From: Cyclobacteriaceae bacterium
Lineage (GTDB): Bacteria > Bacteroidota > Bacteroidia > Cytophagales > Cyclobacteriaceae
Assembly: GCA_028281285.1 (NCBI GenBank)
Contig: JANQKF010000011.1
Location: 1 to 55,500, forward strand
Reading direction: 5' to 3'
Length of the DNA stretch: 55,500 nucleotides
The notes beneath the pieces are model-generated. The model saw only the letters and a list, made by a program, of their open reading frames with translations. It did no database searches and was not told where the DNA came from. The stretch's first letter is position 1. Each line of letters starts with the position of its first letter. A program made the position numbers and the translations under genes. Shown in pieces: positions 44,915 through 53,932 of this stretch.

Positions 44915-45895
44915 ATGAAAACTCTAAAAGGGCTTATCATACTGCTTTTAATCTCATTTTCATTTGATTCTTCTGCTCAGCAAAAATCGAGATTCATCGT
45001 GAAGCTTGAAGGGTTTGGGAAAAAGCACAACCTCCGTTTGACCCTTGGTGAGTACTACATGCAGCAGAACAAAACCGGGGATATTCTATACAATAATGAG
45101 ATAGAAATCACCGAACCTTTAGAAGGTAGGGTAGTGAAAAAGAATGGACACTTTTCGAGCTTTTGGATCGAGCCAGGAGCAACTGAAGTCACGATCTACA
45201 AAAAAGGGTATCCTTCATCAACCGAAGTTCCCGGTTCTGAATCACATCGACTTTATACAACAATCAGATATGGAAAAGACAATGAAGAAGTAAAGGCACT
45301 TTTGCTTAAAAACATCGATAAACCCGTTGCGCTGACCACATTCAACAAGGCTTATAGGTTGAGAGACTTTGCCATTGAAGACTTAACTGGAATCTACAGT
45401 GCCATTCATCCCGACAATCGAGCACTGGTTCCTGAAGTGCGTGCTTTCATCAACAACTATGGTAAATCAGAAATTGTAGAAGGTTCAAAAATCGTTGATT
45501 TCACTGCTACCGACAAAGATGGAAAGTCTTTTTCGACTCAGGATTATCGAGGCAAATATCTGATTCTTGACTTCTCCGCTACGTCATGTACAGGATGTTG
45601 GTATGCCTATCCGCACATGATTGAAGAAATAAAAGAACATGAGAACCTGGCAGTCCTGACTTTCAACCAAGACTACAATATTGATCTTTGGACCAGCATA
45701 GCGAAGCGAAATGAAATTAGTCCCACCTGGCCCATACTTTGGAAAGGCAACAACAAGGAAGAGATTTTTCAACTATACAACGTTAACATTCTTCCCAAAT
45801 TCTTCCTTATTTCTCCTGAAGGCACAATTTTGGACATCTGGTATAATCCTGCTCGAGGGAGGTTAAAGTCAGCTATTTCTAAACACATAAAATAA
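44915..45895 (+). CDS. TlpA-like periplasmic thiol-disulfide protein
   Basis: A 326-residue protein with a signal peptide (1-21), a beta-rich N-terminal region (about 25-180) like the DUF4369-type domains that precede Bacteroidota redoxins, and a C-terminal thioredoxin/TlpA domain with the active site SCTGC (Cys225, Cys228), a Pro-containing loop (NILPKFFLISPEG) and the KIVDFTATDKDGKSFS lead-in. It probably reduces disulfides in the periplasm. It is flanked by the htpG terminator upstream and a palindrome-rich spacer downstream. Confidence 0.85.
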   Translation: MKTLKGLIILLLISFSFDSSAQQKSRFIVKLEGFGKKHNLRLTLGEYYMQQNKTGDILYNNEIEITEPLEGRVVKKNGHFSSFWIEPGATEVTIYKKGYPSSTEVPGSESHRLYTTIRYGKDNEEVKALLLKNIDKPVALTTFNKAYRLRDFAIEDLTGIYSAIHPDNRALVPEVRAFINNYGKSEIVEGSKIVDFTATDKDGKSFSTQDYRGKYLILDFSATSCTGCWYAYPHMIEEIKEHENLAVLTFNQDYNIDLWTSIAKRNEISPTWPILWKGNNKEEIFQLYNVNILPKFFLISPEGTILDIWYNPARGRLKSAISKHIK

Positions 45896-45911
45896 ATTAC
45901 CGCCCGCTAGC

Positions 45912-45937
45912 GAACAGTACTGTTCTTCAAAGAACAG
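45912..45937. promoter_or_regulatory. Overlapping palindromes built from GAACAG/CTGTTC hexamers
   Basis: GAACAGTACTGTTC (45912-45925) is a perfect 14-bp palindrome. Its right half also pairs with the next site: CTGTTCTT (45920-45927) and AAGAACAG (45930-45937) with two bases between. Three half-sites within 26 bp look like a repressor operator array ahead of the permease gene at 46051. Confidence 0.45.
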
Positions 45938-46050
45938 AATAAGCGGCCACAATCACTCAAAATCTTCGTTTAGCGCATCTATTCGCATGTTTTGTATTTG
46001 GCATTGCTTTTGGAAATCAACAGCCGGTCAGAATACTTAAATTCACAGTG

Positions 46051-48555
46051 ATGTTAAAAAACATGTTCAAGATTGCCTGGAGAAATGCCATCAGGCAGAA
46101 GCAATTCACCTTACTCAATGTCATTGGATTGTCAATTGGAATAACCGCTTGTTTACTTATCGGGCTTTATATTCAAGACGAACGATCTTACGACAATTTT
46201 CATGAAAAGGCAGATCGAATCTACCGGATCAATCAACCAATGATTTGGGGAGATTGGGACGAACAATTCGCATCCACTGGGCCAAACCTCGCTGTTGCGT
46301 TGAGAGCAGACGTTCCGGAATTCGAGGAGGTCACCAGAATTCACGATCCGGGAGATCAATTTGTCACTTACGAAAAACAAGGAGCCCCTCCAGTGACTTT
46401 CAAAGAACCAGAAGCATATATAGCCGAGGAAAACTTCTTTGATATCTTCACTTTCCCGCTTGTCAAGGGAGACAAAGAAACTGCTCTCAAAGAGCCTCTT
46501 AGTATGGTCATCACTGAGGAAACCGCCATAAAATATTTTGGTGATGATGAGCCAATTGGCAAAATTCTAAAAATTCGTCAAGGAGATGTCCTGAGTTCAT
46601 TCAGTGTTACCGGTGTAGTAAAGGACATACCCGAAAACTCGCATATCCAATTCGATATGCTTGCCTCCATGAGTACATTCCAACATATAAAAAATCGTGA
46701 ATGGACTTGGATTTGGACCACTTTCGTCACTTATGGCCTGGTCAATGAAGGTGTCGATATAGAAGCTCTTGAGGAGAAGTTGCAGACCATTCCACCCAAA
46801 TGGACCGCCACAACCATGCAAAGAATCTTTGGACAGACCTATGAGCAATACATGGGAGAAGGGCGTTCCTGGGATTTGTATATGCAGCCCATTAGGGAAA
46901 CCTATCTGTATTCGCCACCAAGCGGAAATAGAATTGGCAAGTCAAGTGATCTGGCCTTCGTCAGAATATTTACAGCGGTGGGAATACTCATCTTATTCCT
47001 GTCCAGCATCAACTTCATGAACCTTTCGACCGCGAGGTCTTCCAATAGGGCGAAAGAAGTCGGTGTGAGAAAAGTACTAGGCTCTGAAAAACGCTCATTA
47101 GTCCGCCAATTCATTTTTGAGTCCGTGTTGTTTGCCGCTGTCAGCACGGTTTTGGCAATGGTGATGACAGAGTTTAGTTTGAATGTTTTCAATCAAATTG
47201 CCAATAAGGAACTTACCCTTTATTCTCAACTGTCCAATCCGGTGGTTTCCGGAATCATAGTTTCATTCATCCTACTCCTTGGAGTCTTGTCTGGTAGCTA
47301 CCCCGCTTTCTATCTTTCTTCCTTCCGTCCGGTTGAGGTGCTGAAGGGCAAAATGGCAGCTGGATTTAAAGGCAAAAGAATCAGAAATGCTTTGGTGGTA
47401 TTTCAGTTCACGATATCGGTAACCTTGATTATCAGCACTTTCATAGTTCAAAAACAGATCAGGTATGTTTCCAACTTTGATATTGGATTTGACCGCAACA
47501 ATGTGTTACAGATCCACAATATCAATATGTTGAATCAATCCCAGAGAGAAACCTATCAGAATCTACTTGAATCAAATTCAGCGTTTACTAATGTGGGCTT
47601 CTCTGATGTGGTTCCACCGAATGTATGGAACGAGGACAAATACCGTGCTTATGGACCGGATACTGAACAGTTGACACTTAATCGGATAAGAGGAGATAAG
47701 AACTATGTTGAATTGATACAGCCTAAATTCCTGGCCGGAAGAAGCTTTGAAGACACAAGAGGTACCGACAAATACAGTGTGATTCTGAATGCCGCGGCTG
47801 TTAAGGCACTGGGTTGGGGAACTCCTGACACTTATGCTGAAAACTCGCCAATTGGCAAACACATCACATTCCCTGCAAGTACAGAACCTTTGTTTGAGGT
47901 AATCGGGGTGGTAGATGATTTTAACTTCAATAGCCTCAAAGTGGAAATAAGCCCTTTATTCATTGTGCACGAAGACAATGATCTCATGTGGCTAAATGGA
48001 CAAACCTTTGTTTCTGTCAGAATCAACCCGCAAGTGGTGCAAAACACAAAGGACTTGCAAAACATCATCAATCAGGTTAAGACCGATTTGAAAAGCGTAG
48101 CACCCGCTACCCCGTTCGAGTACAGCTTTATGGACGAAAGGTTTGAAGCAAGTTTTAGAAATGAGGAACGAATGAGCAAAGTACTCAATGTGTTTACAGC
48201 CATGGCTTTATCTATTGCCTGCCTTGGGTTATTTGGTCTTGCGGCTTTTTCTGCAGAACAAAGAACCAAAGAGCTCGGTGTAAGAAAAGTGCTGGGGGCA
48301 AATACTTCACATTTGGTAATGACCTTCTCAGGAGAGTTTACCAAACTGGTGATCATTGCTCTGGTACTCGCCATGCCAATCGCATATTATGCGGTAAAAA
48401 CGTGGTTGTCAGACTTTGTTTACAAAACCCCTATCGATCCAATTGTTTTTGTGCTTGCGGGTTTGGGAGCCATTACGATCTCCTGGATGACTATAGGTTT
48501 TGAGTCTTTCAAGGCAGCGAACCGAAATCCGATAGAAGCACTTAGAGACGAATAA
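46051..48555 (+). CDS. FtsX/MacB-type ABC permease
   Basis: An 834-residue MacB/FtsX-type membrane protein: N-terminal TM with FKIAWRNAIRQKQ and LLNVIGLSIGI, a large periplasmic MacB core domain, a three-TM FtsX unit with VRKVLGSEKRSLVRQF (about 345-360), a second periplasmic core and a second FtsX unit ending AANRNPIEALRDE. The lineage-specific Bacteroidota form has eight TM helices. I chose the ATG at 46051; a GTG at 46048 is equivalent. No partner ATPase is adjacent. A homologue with an extra prefix domain lies at 50560-53184. Confidence 0.88.
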   Translation: MLKNMFKIAWRNAIRQKQFTLLNVIGLSIGITACLLIGLYIQDERSYDNFHEKADRIYRINQPMIWGDWDEQFASTGPNLAVALRADVPEFEEVTRIHDPGDQFVTYEKQGAPPVTFKEPEAYIAEENFFDIFTFPLVKGDKETALKEPLSMVITEETAIKYFGDDEPIGKILKIRQGDVLSSFSVTGVVKDIPENSHIQFDMLASMSTFQHIKNREWTWIWTTFVTYGLVNEGVDIEALEEKLQTIPPKWTATTMQRIFGQTYEQYMGEGRSWDLYMQPIRETYLYSPPSGNRIGKSSDLAFVRIFTAVGILILFLSSINFMNLSTARSSNRAKEVGVRKVLGSEKRSLVRQFIFESVLFAAVSTVLAMVMTEFSLNVFNQIANKELTLYSQLSNPVVSGIIVSFILLLGVLSGSYPAFYLSSFRPVEVLKGKMAAGFKGKRIRNALVVFQFTISVTLIISTFIVQKQIRYVSNFDIGFDRNNVLQIHNINMLNQSQRETYQNLLESNSAFTNVGFSDVVPPNVWNEDKYRAYGPDTEQLTLNRIRGDKNYVELIQPKFLAGRSFEDTRGTDKYSVILNAAAVKALGWGTPDTYAENSPIGKHITFPASTEPLFEVIGVVDDFNFNSLKVEISPLFIVHEDNDLMWLNGQTFVSVRINPQVVQNTKDLQNIINQVKTDLKSVAPATPFEYSFMDERFEASFRNEERMSKVLNVFTAMALSIACLGLFGLAAFSAEQRTKELGVRKVLGANTSHLVMTFSGEFTKLVIIALVLAMPIAYYAVKTWLSDFVYKTPIDPIVFVLAGLGAITISWMTIGFESFKAANRNPIEALRDE

Positions 48556-48556
48556 A

Positions 48557-49432
48557 TCAGAGGGAGGCCAAATGAGCCTCCTCTTCCTCTTTGGTGTATT
48601 TCCATCGCTTATGTGACCAGAGGTAGTCTGAAGGATTAGCTCTTATACTCTTTTCAAGTTCTCTGACATAGGCTTCAATAATTCCGGTCTGACCTTTTTC
48701 ATAGGGCGGGCGGGCAATTTCGATGAATTTCAGTTCATACTTGCCCCTCGAAATCCTGACAAAATCAACGAAAAAGGTCGCATATCCAACCATGGTCGCA
48801 ATTCTTTCGGCACCCACATAAAACGGGGTTTCTTTGTTCAAAAAGTTCAGCCAGACTTTCTCGGTACCCATACTTGGTAACTGGTCACCGATGATTCCAA
48901 TAGTTCTGATTTGCTTGCGCCTTTTTATAATGTGCCTCACCGCATCGTCTTTAGGGACTGCCAATCCTCCATGGCGTTCACGCAACTTTAACATCAGATG
49001 ATTAAAACTTTCGCTCTTCACAGGTTTGTAAAGAAACTCAATTGGGTAACCCATAAGTTGGCCAACAGAAAAAGCCGTCCACTCCCAATTAGCCGTATGT
49101 CCACCCATCAGGATTACCGGAGTCCCACCATCTAAATACCGAAGTGGTAATTCCGGGTTTAGAATTGTCACATGTTCAAGCCAATCCTCTTTTTTAAAAG
49201 AATAAGATTTGATGATTTCCAGAAAGACCCTGGGAAAGTTTCGATAGAAATCCTTCTCAATTGTTTTAATTTCCGATTTTGATTTTTCCGGAAAAGACTG
49301 TGTCAAGTTCTGTCTTACAACTCCTCTTCGATACCTGAAGACGTGGTATAGTAAGAAAGCAAAAACCTCTGATATTGAGTAAATCAGCCAAAGCGGAAAT
49401 AGTGAGATCAACCGGGCGAGAATCAGAAGCAT
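48557..49432 (-). CDS. LpxL/HtrB-family lysophospholipid/lipid A acyltransferase
   Basis: A 291-residue membrane-anchored acyltransferase with one N-terminal TM helix. The HxxxxE motif (His112-Glu117 in GGHTANWEWTA) and the basic substrate region are those of LpxL-type late acyltransferases, which add secondary acyl chains to lipid A; it could also act on ornithine or other lipids. It converges on the permease gene with a one-base gap between stops. Confidence 0.87.
   Translation of the reverse strand: MLLILARLISLFPLWLIYSISEVFAFLLYHVFRYRRGVVRQNLTQSFPEKSKSEIKTIEKDFYRNFPRVFLEIIKSYSFKKEDWLEHVTILNPELPLRYLDGGTPVILMGGHTANWEWTAFSVGQLMGYPIEFLYKPVKSESFNHLMLKLRERHGGLAVPKDDAVRHIIKRRKQIRTIGIIGDQLPSMGTEKVWLNFLNKETPFYVGAERIATMVGYATFFVDFVRISRGKYELKFIEIARPPYEKGQTGIIEAYVRELEKSIRANPSDYLWSHKRWKYTKEEEEAHLASL
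48563..48581. terminator. Possible bidirectional hairpin at a convergent gene pair
   Basis: GGAGGC (48563-48568) and GCCTCC (48576-48581) form a short stem just after the permease stop and within the last codons of the acyltransferase gene. There is no clear T run, so the terminator role is weak. Confidence 0.3.
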
Positions 49433-49436
49433 GGCG

Positions 49437-49444
49437 CAAATATA
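49437..49444 (-). promoter_or_regulatory. -7 box TATATTTG very close to the acyltransferase start
   Basis: On the minus strand TATATTTG (TAnnTTTG) ends four bases before the ATG at 49432, so a transcript started from it would be nearly leaderless. Confidence 0.45.
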
Positions 49445-49455
49445 ACCGCCTTAAA

Positions 49456-49481
49456 TAAAAAAAGGAGCCTCCAGGACTCCT
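49456..49481 (-). terminator. Intrinsic terminator after the esterase gene
   Basis: On the minus strand AGGAG (49481-49477) pairs with CTCCT (49467-49463), with an additional inner CCT/AGG pairing, and is followed by seven T (49463-49457, sharing the last arm base). It separates the esterase transcript from the acyltransferase promoter just downstream. Confidence 0.65.
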
Positions 49482-49641
49482 ACCAACCGAATCCAATACC
49501 TAAACCTCAACCGAAAAAAGCCTAAGCACTACACTCGATGGTTACATAGTAAATACCTGAAACAGTAAATACCCTTAGAACCACTCATCACATTCTGCAA
49601 TTTTAACATTTCTAAGATATCAGCCAGCGTGGGTAAAGTGT

Positions 49642-50466
49642 CTAGCGAAACAGCCATTTGATGGCTTCACTGAATTCAGATCTCCAGTATTTCTCGCTAT
49701 GTTCGCCTTCCGGATTGACTTTTGATGTGATATTAATGTTGGGATGTTTTTCCGCCAGGATCAGGTTATACATCCTTTCCAATTCTGGCACCATACTTTC
49801 TCCTTCTTTGCCACCGGCATACAAGTACAATTTATGATCTCTTGGAATTGGATTTGCCCTGGTGAAATCAAAAACCTCTTCGGCAAACCAATAGGATGGT
49901 GAAAATATACCGGCCTTCCCAAAGGTCTCGGGATAACTGTAAACAGCATAATGAGAGATTAACCCACCAAGGGAACTACCCATTATTCCAGTGTTGGCAG
50001 GATCTCTTCTTGTCCTGTATTTAGCATCGATGAAAGGTTTGACCACGTCAACAATAAATTTGATATACTCCTCACCTTCGGGATCACCAAATTTTTCATT
50101 CTTCCATGGAGTCATTTCATTGACTCTCCTGTCCCCTCCATTGTCAATCCCTACCACGATCAGGTCAAGACCTGATTTTGAGAGTTCGACCATGCTCTCA
50201 TCAACTCCCCATTCTCCTACATAAGAAGTCGAATCATCAAACAGGTTTTGAGCGTCATGCATGTATAACACAGGATACCATTTTTCTCCGCTGTTGTAGT
50301 TTGATGGAATATAAACCCTCAGTTTTCTCCAGCGATCCAAACCCGGGATCTTGAACTCTTGTCGGAACACTTCCACATTAGGAAGAGCAGTCGATTTGCG
50401 TTCCTGGGCCCATGATGTAGCAACTATTGAAACGAATAATAGTATTGACGATAGATATCTTGTCAT
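49642..50466 (-). CDS. Secreted alpha/beta-hydrolase esterase (Fes/EstD-like, PF00756 type)
   Basis: A 274-residue secreted hydrolase with a signal peptide (1-21). The nucleophile elbow is GSSLGG (163-168, Ser165), with VLYMHDAQNLFDD and the acid-loop region typical of the 'putative esterase' family; the catalytic His is probably in GEHSEKYW. I chose the ATG at 50466, because it starts a clean signal peptide (MTRYLSSILLFVSIVATSWA), whereas the in-frame start at 50502 adds 12 polar residues. Substrates in the family include ferric-siderophore esters and feruloyl esters; none can be assigned here. Confidence 0.87.
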   Translation of the reverse strand: MTRYLSSILLFVSIVATSWAQERKSTALPNVEVFRQEFKIPGLDRWRKLRVYIPSNYNSGEKWYPVLYMHDAQNLFDDSTSYVGEWGVDESMVELSKSGLDLIVVGIDNGGDRRVNEMTPWKNEKFGDPEGEEYIKFIVDVVKPFIDAKYRTRRDPANTGIMGSSLGGLISHYAVYSYPETFGKAGIFSPSYWFAEEVFDFTRANPIPRDHKLYLYAGGKEGESMVPELERMYNLILAEKHPNINITSKVNPEGEHSEKYWRSEFSEAIKWLFR

Positions 50467-50559
50467 CGGTTGAGGTATTGGTCGAAAGTTATAATATATC
50501 AACGTGAATCATCGACCAATACCATACCATTAGTCAAAAATTATATCTAATTCCCGTTT

Positions 50560-53184
50560 TTATTCATCGCGCAACGAATGTGCAGGGTTGGCCATAGCAG
50601 CCCTAATCGTTTGAAAGCCAATGGTCAACATAGAAACCAGCACGGTTAACAAAAATGCAATGATGAATTGCTCGATCCCTATTGATATGCGATATGAAAA
50701 CCCATTCAACCAATTTTCCATCAAGTAATAAGCTACAGGAGCCGCCAGGATCAGACCAATCAGAACAAGCTTGAGAAAACTCCTTGACAAAAGTTGACTT
50801 ACCCCGATCACTGTGGCTCCCAAGGCCTTTCGAATACCGATCTCCTTGGTTCTCTGACGTACGGCCAGCATGCTCAGACCGAGAAGACCAAGACAAGCGA
50901 TGAGAATGGCTATGACGGTGATATAGTTGAATATAGTCGCGAATCGATAATCAGCCTCATGAAGCTGCTTATAACTGTCGTCAAGCAGCACATTGAAATA
51001 GGCTTTGTCAGGGTTTTGTTCTACCCATTTCTGCTCGATTGTTTCCAGGAGTCTGGCGATCTCATCGGTCTGGAACTTGATTGAAATAAAGTCTTTCCCC
51101 CATCGAGTCCATCTATCCGCATAAGCGTTTCGGAACATAAGCATGGGAGGTATCTTTTCATGTAAAGATTCGAGGTGATAATCTTTGAATACTCCAATGA
51201 CTTTGCCCACTACGGTATCTTCAGGGTCATAGAATATGGTTTTTCCTAAGGCGTTTTCAGGAGTATTCCATCCATAATCTTGTACTGCGGTTTCATTGAT
51301 AAGAAATTCCCATTGATCACTGGCTTCACGGAAGTGATTTCTTCCAGCAATGATTTCAATATCAAAAGTCTCGAGGAAGTCACCACTAATTACGCAGCTT
51401 TGTGCATTGACGGCTTTATCCATGCCTTCCACATGGAATGTTCTTCCGTCATAATTCATCACATTGACGGGCAATCTCTGCGATATTCCATAGCTGATTA
51501 CTTCTGGTATAGCCTCTAGCTGATCTATGAAGACCTGTGCATTCTGAGAATAGGGAATGGCAACGACATTTTCAGTAGTCACTCCCAACGATTTGTTGGT
51601 GATGTAAGACATTTGTCGTTGAGTAATTAAGATGCCGATAATCAAAGTAGCCGAGATCAGAAATTGGAAGACCACAAAGGCCTTTCTCAGCCCTAGACTG
51701 GCTCCTGCCTTATCAGTGCTTCTTTTGAGGGCATTCACCGTTTTTGCTCTTGAAATAAAAAGAGCCGGATAAAGCCCTGCAACCATGCAAACTACCAATA
51801 AAACTGTCACTGCCGGACCTACAAATTGAGGTTTGAACAACTCTTTCACAAGAATCTCTTTGCCGGTAACCACGTTATAAATAGGTAGAAAGAGTGCGAT
51901 CCAAATACCTGCAACAACCAAAGACAATGTGATGGTCAACGTAGACTCAACCAGGAATTGTTTTACCACCTGCCATTTTCGGGCTCCAATGGTCTTACGA
52001 ATACCTACTTCCTTGGATCGAGACAGAGATTTCGCCATCGACAGATTAACAAAGTTGATGCACGCGATTAATAAGATACTTATACCAACAATTGCGAAAA
52101 CATAAATCGCCTGAAGGTTGCCCAGTGGCTTCATGTTTCGGGCTGCCTTGGATTTCATATAGATATCACTCATCTTCTCCAAAGTGAAGGTAAAACCTTC
52201 TTCTTCTTTCACTCTGTCTGGAGTATACTTAGCTGCGAAATCAGGCAAAGCAGAAATAATGTCTTGGGGTGCTACGCCTTCGTTTAGGGTGACGTAAGTC
52301 CAGATGGGCTTGAAAGATCCCCAGTAATACTGATTTCGTTTTACCGTCAGAAATGAAGCCAGAAAATCGAATTGCATGTGAGTATTATGAGGCAGATTAT
52401 CCATAATACCCGTAATTTTCAATTCGATTTGTCCTCGCCCGCCATTGTACTTTATGGTCTTTCCCATAGGATCTTCCTCTCCAAAGTATTTGTTCACCAT
52501 ATCACGAGTGAAGACAATGGTGTTGGGCTCTGAAAGGACCGTTTTGGGATTGCCCACTTCAAGATCGAATGAGAACATTTGGAAGAAACTGGAATCAGCA
52601 AAAATCAAATCAGATTCCTTGAATACTTTGTCTCCCAGCTGTAGTGTAGGGTCATAATCCTGCCAGAGTCGTACGGCATCTCTAATCCCCGGAAATTCCT
52701 CCTTTAAAGTAGGTCCCAAAGGAATAGGCCCTCCCGCCCAATATGGAGGGTCATAAGAGGGGTAGACATTTAAGACACGATAAATGTCATCGCCATTTTC
52801 GATGAACTGGTCATATGAAAGCTCATCTTTAACATGAAAAAAAACGATCAGGCAACTTGCCAGACCAAGAGACAAACCTATCACATTGATGCTCGAAATG
52901 ACCTTGCTTTTCCAGAAGTTTCTCAAAGCGATTTTCAGATAATTAGACCACATAGCTGTATGATTTTGAGTTGATAATTGAATGGAAGCCTTTCTCAGAA
53001 AGATGGGACGAAGGTGGCGGATCACATTTCTCCAGTATTGTCTGTTCGCCTTTCGCTGACCATGACGTACCAGATCTTCGTCATATAACTCTTCCAAATC
53101 GCCCTGTACCTCCTCAATGAATTCAGGTGCACAAAACCATCGCAAAAAACGATTGGCCAATTTGGGAGGTGTCGGTTCAGACAT
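50560..53184 (-). CDS. FtsX/MacB-type ABC permease with N-terminal permease-prefix domain
   Basis: An 874-residue protein. Residues 1-70 (starting SEPTPPKLANRFLRWFCAP and containing EVQGDLEELY) are the 'permease prefix' domain found fused to FtsX-type permeases next to PadR genes. The rest is homologous to the permease at 46051: NYLKIALRNFWKSK, INVIGLSLGL, two MacB core domains, two FtsX units (VGIRKTIGARKWQVVKQF and IGIRKALGATVIGVSQLL) and the same end ANPAHSLRDE. Its start overlaps the end of the PadR gene by eight bases, so they are one transcript. The ATPase partner is not in the window. Confidence 0.88.
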   Translation of the reverse strand: MSEPTPPKLANRFLRWFCAPEFIEEVQGDLEELYDEDLVRHGQRKANRQYWRNVIRHLRPIFLRKASIQLSTQNHTAMWSNYLKIALRNFWKSKVISSINVIGLSLGLASCLIVFFHVKDELSYDQFIENGDDIYRVLNVYPSYDPPYWAGGPIPLGPTLKEEFPGIRDAVRLWQDYDPTLQLGDKVFKESDLIFADSSFFQMFSFDLEVGNPKTVLSEPNTIVFTRDMVNKYFGEEDPMGKTIKYNGGRGQIELKITGIMDNLPHNTHMQFDFLASFLTVKRNQYYWGSFKPIWTYVTLNEGVAPQDIISALPDFAAKYTPDRVKEEEGFTFTLEKMSDIYMKSKAARNMKPLGNLQAIYVFAIVGISILLIACINFVNLSMAKSLSRSKEVGIRKTIGARKWQVVKQFLVESTLTITLSLVVAGIWIALFLPIYNVVTGKEILVKELFKPQFVGPAVTVLLVVCMVAGLYPALFISRAKTVNALKRSTDKAGASLGLRKAFVVFQFLISATLIIGILITQRQMSYITNKSLGVTTENVVAIPYSQNAQVFIDQLEAIPEVISYGISQRLPVNVMNYDGRTFHVEGMDKAVNAQSCVISGDFLETFDIEIIAGRNHFREASDQWEFLINETAVQDYGWNTPENALGKTIFYDPEDTVVGKVIGVFKDYHLESLHEKIPPMLMFRNAYADRWTRWGKDFISIKFQTDEIARLLETIEQKWVEQNPDKAYFNVLLDDSYKQLHEADYRFATIFNYITVIAILIACLGLLGLSMLAVRQRTKEIGIRKALGATVIGVSQLLSRSFLKLVLIGLILAAPVAYYLMENWLNGFSYRISIGIEQFIIAFLLTVLVSMLTIGFQTIRAAMANPAHSLRDE

Positions 53185-53524
53185 TAAAACTTGTTTTGAT
53201 CGTAAATGAAGTGGCAGGGATTTGCCGCCAAAGTCGGGTGCGCATATCCATGGCTTCCTTTAAGGCTCGTTGGCCATAGATGGTAACTTTGTAAAATTTC
53301 TTCCGCTTCCCTCCTCTTTCCTTAGTGATTTCTCCAAATTCAGATTCGAGATATCCTTTCTGTTCCAAACGATTCGTGGCGGCATGAACCGCACCGATGC
53401 TAATCGTCCGTTTGCTTTGGATTTCAAGTTCCTTTTTTATCGCGACACCGTAGGCACCATCATTTAAAATACCGATCACCAACAGTACGAGCTCTTCGAA
53501 TTCTCCAAGGTAGGTTCCTTTCAT
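53177..53524 (-). CDS. PadR-family transcriptional regulator
   Basis: A 115-residue winged-helix regulator: LGEFEELVLLVIGILND, AYGVAIKKELE, VHAATNRLEQKGYLESE and the wing KRKKFYKVT are PadR hallmarks. I chose the ATG at 53524, because the upstream in-frame part from 53575 is AT-rich non-family sequence. It overlaps the permease gene by eight bases and probably autoregulates that operon. Confidence 0.9.
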   Translation of the reverse strand: MKGTYLGEFEELVLLVIGILNDGAYGVAIKKELEIQSKRTISIGAVHAATNRLEQKGYLESEFGEITKERGGKRKKFYKVTIYGQRALKEAMDMRTRLWRQIPATSFTIKTSFNV

Positions 53525-53621
53525 TGATTTATATTTTTCATAAATGTATATAATATTAAGAAAAAAATAATTCAACTTTATTTTCAGAGACTTAGAAAAT
53601 TCGAATTGGTTGCAAAAAATC

Positions 53622-53870
53622 TCAGAAAAGTCGCTCCCATTTGCTGGCCTCCTGTTTCTTTTTCAGTTCACCCGAGTCAATCATTTTCTGAAGGCGCGCG
53701 CTTCTTTCAGAGGCTTTACTGGTAAGGTGCCAATGACCACAGGTTTGGCATTCATATACATTCTGTGGCCCTTCATGCGGAGCAAAACCCTTGTAAATAT
53801 GCTGATCGATCAGGGCGGTTTCCGCGAGATCCTGGGATAGATATTGGTATTTGCCGGAGGGACATGACAT
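53622..53870 (-). CDS. Small zinc-ribbon-like protein, 82 residues
   Basis: A short protein with cysteines at 3, 41 and 44 and histidines at 46 and 48 (YECQTCGHWHLTS), a layout common in small Bacteroidota proteins opening CPSGKxxYxSxxLAxxAL. The C-terminus is a charged helix. It could bind zinc or RNA. No partner gene is obvious. Confidence 0.72.
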   Translation of the reverse strand: MSCPSGKYQYLSQDLAETALIDQHIYKGFAPHEGPQNVYECQTCGHWHLTSKASERSARLQKMIDSGELKKKQEASKWERLF

Positions 53871-53932
53871 TTCAGGTCTTTATATTCATCAATAAATGAT
53901 AAATAAGAATTAAATTATCACAACAATTGCTA

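Noticed and set aside
53610-53840. Plus-strand 76-codon frame opposite the small zinc-ribbon-like gene.
   Set aside because: The minus-strand frame carries the CxxC-HxH pattern and a sensible start; the plus frame has no features.
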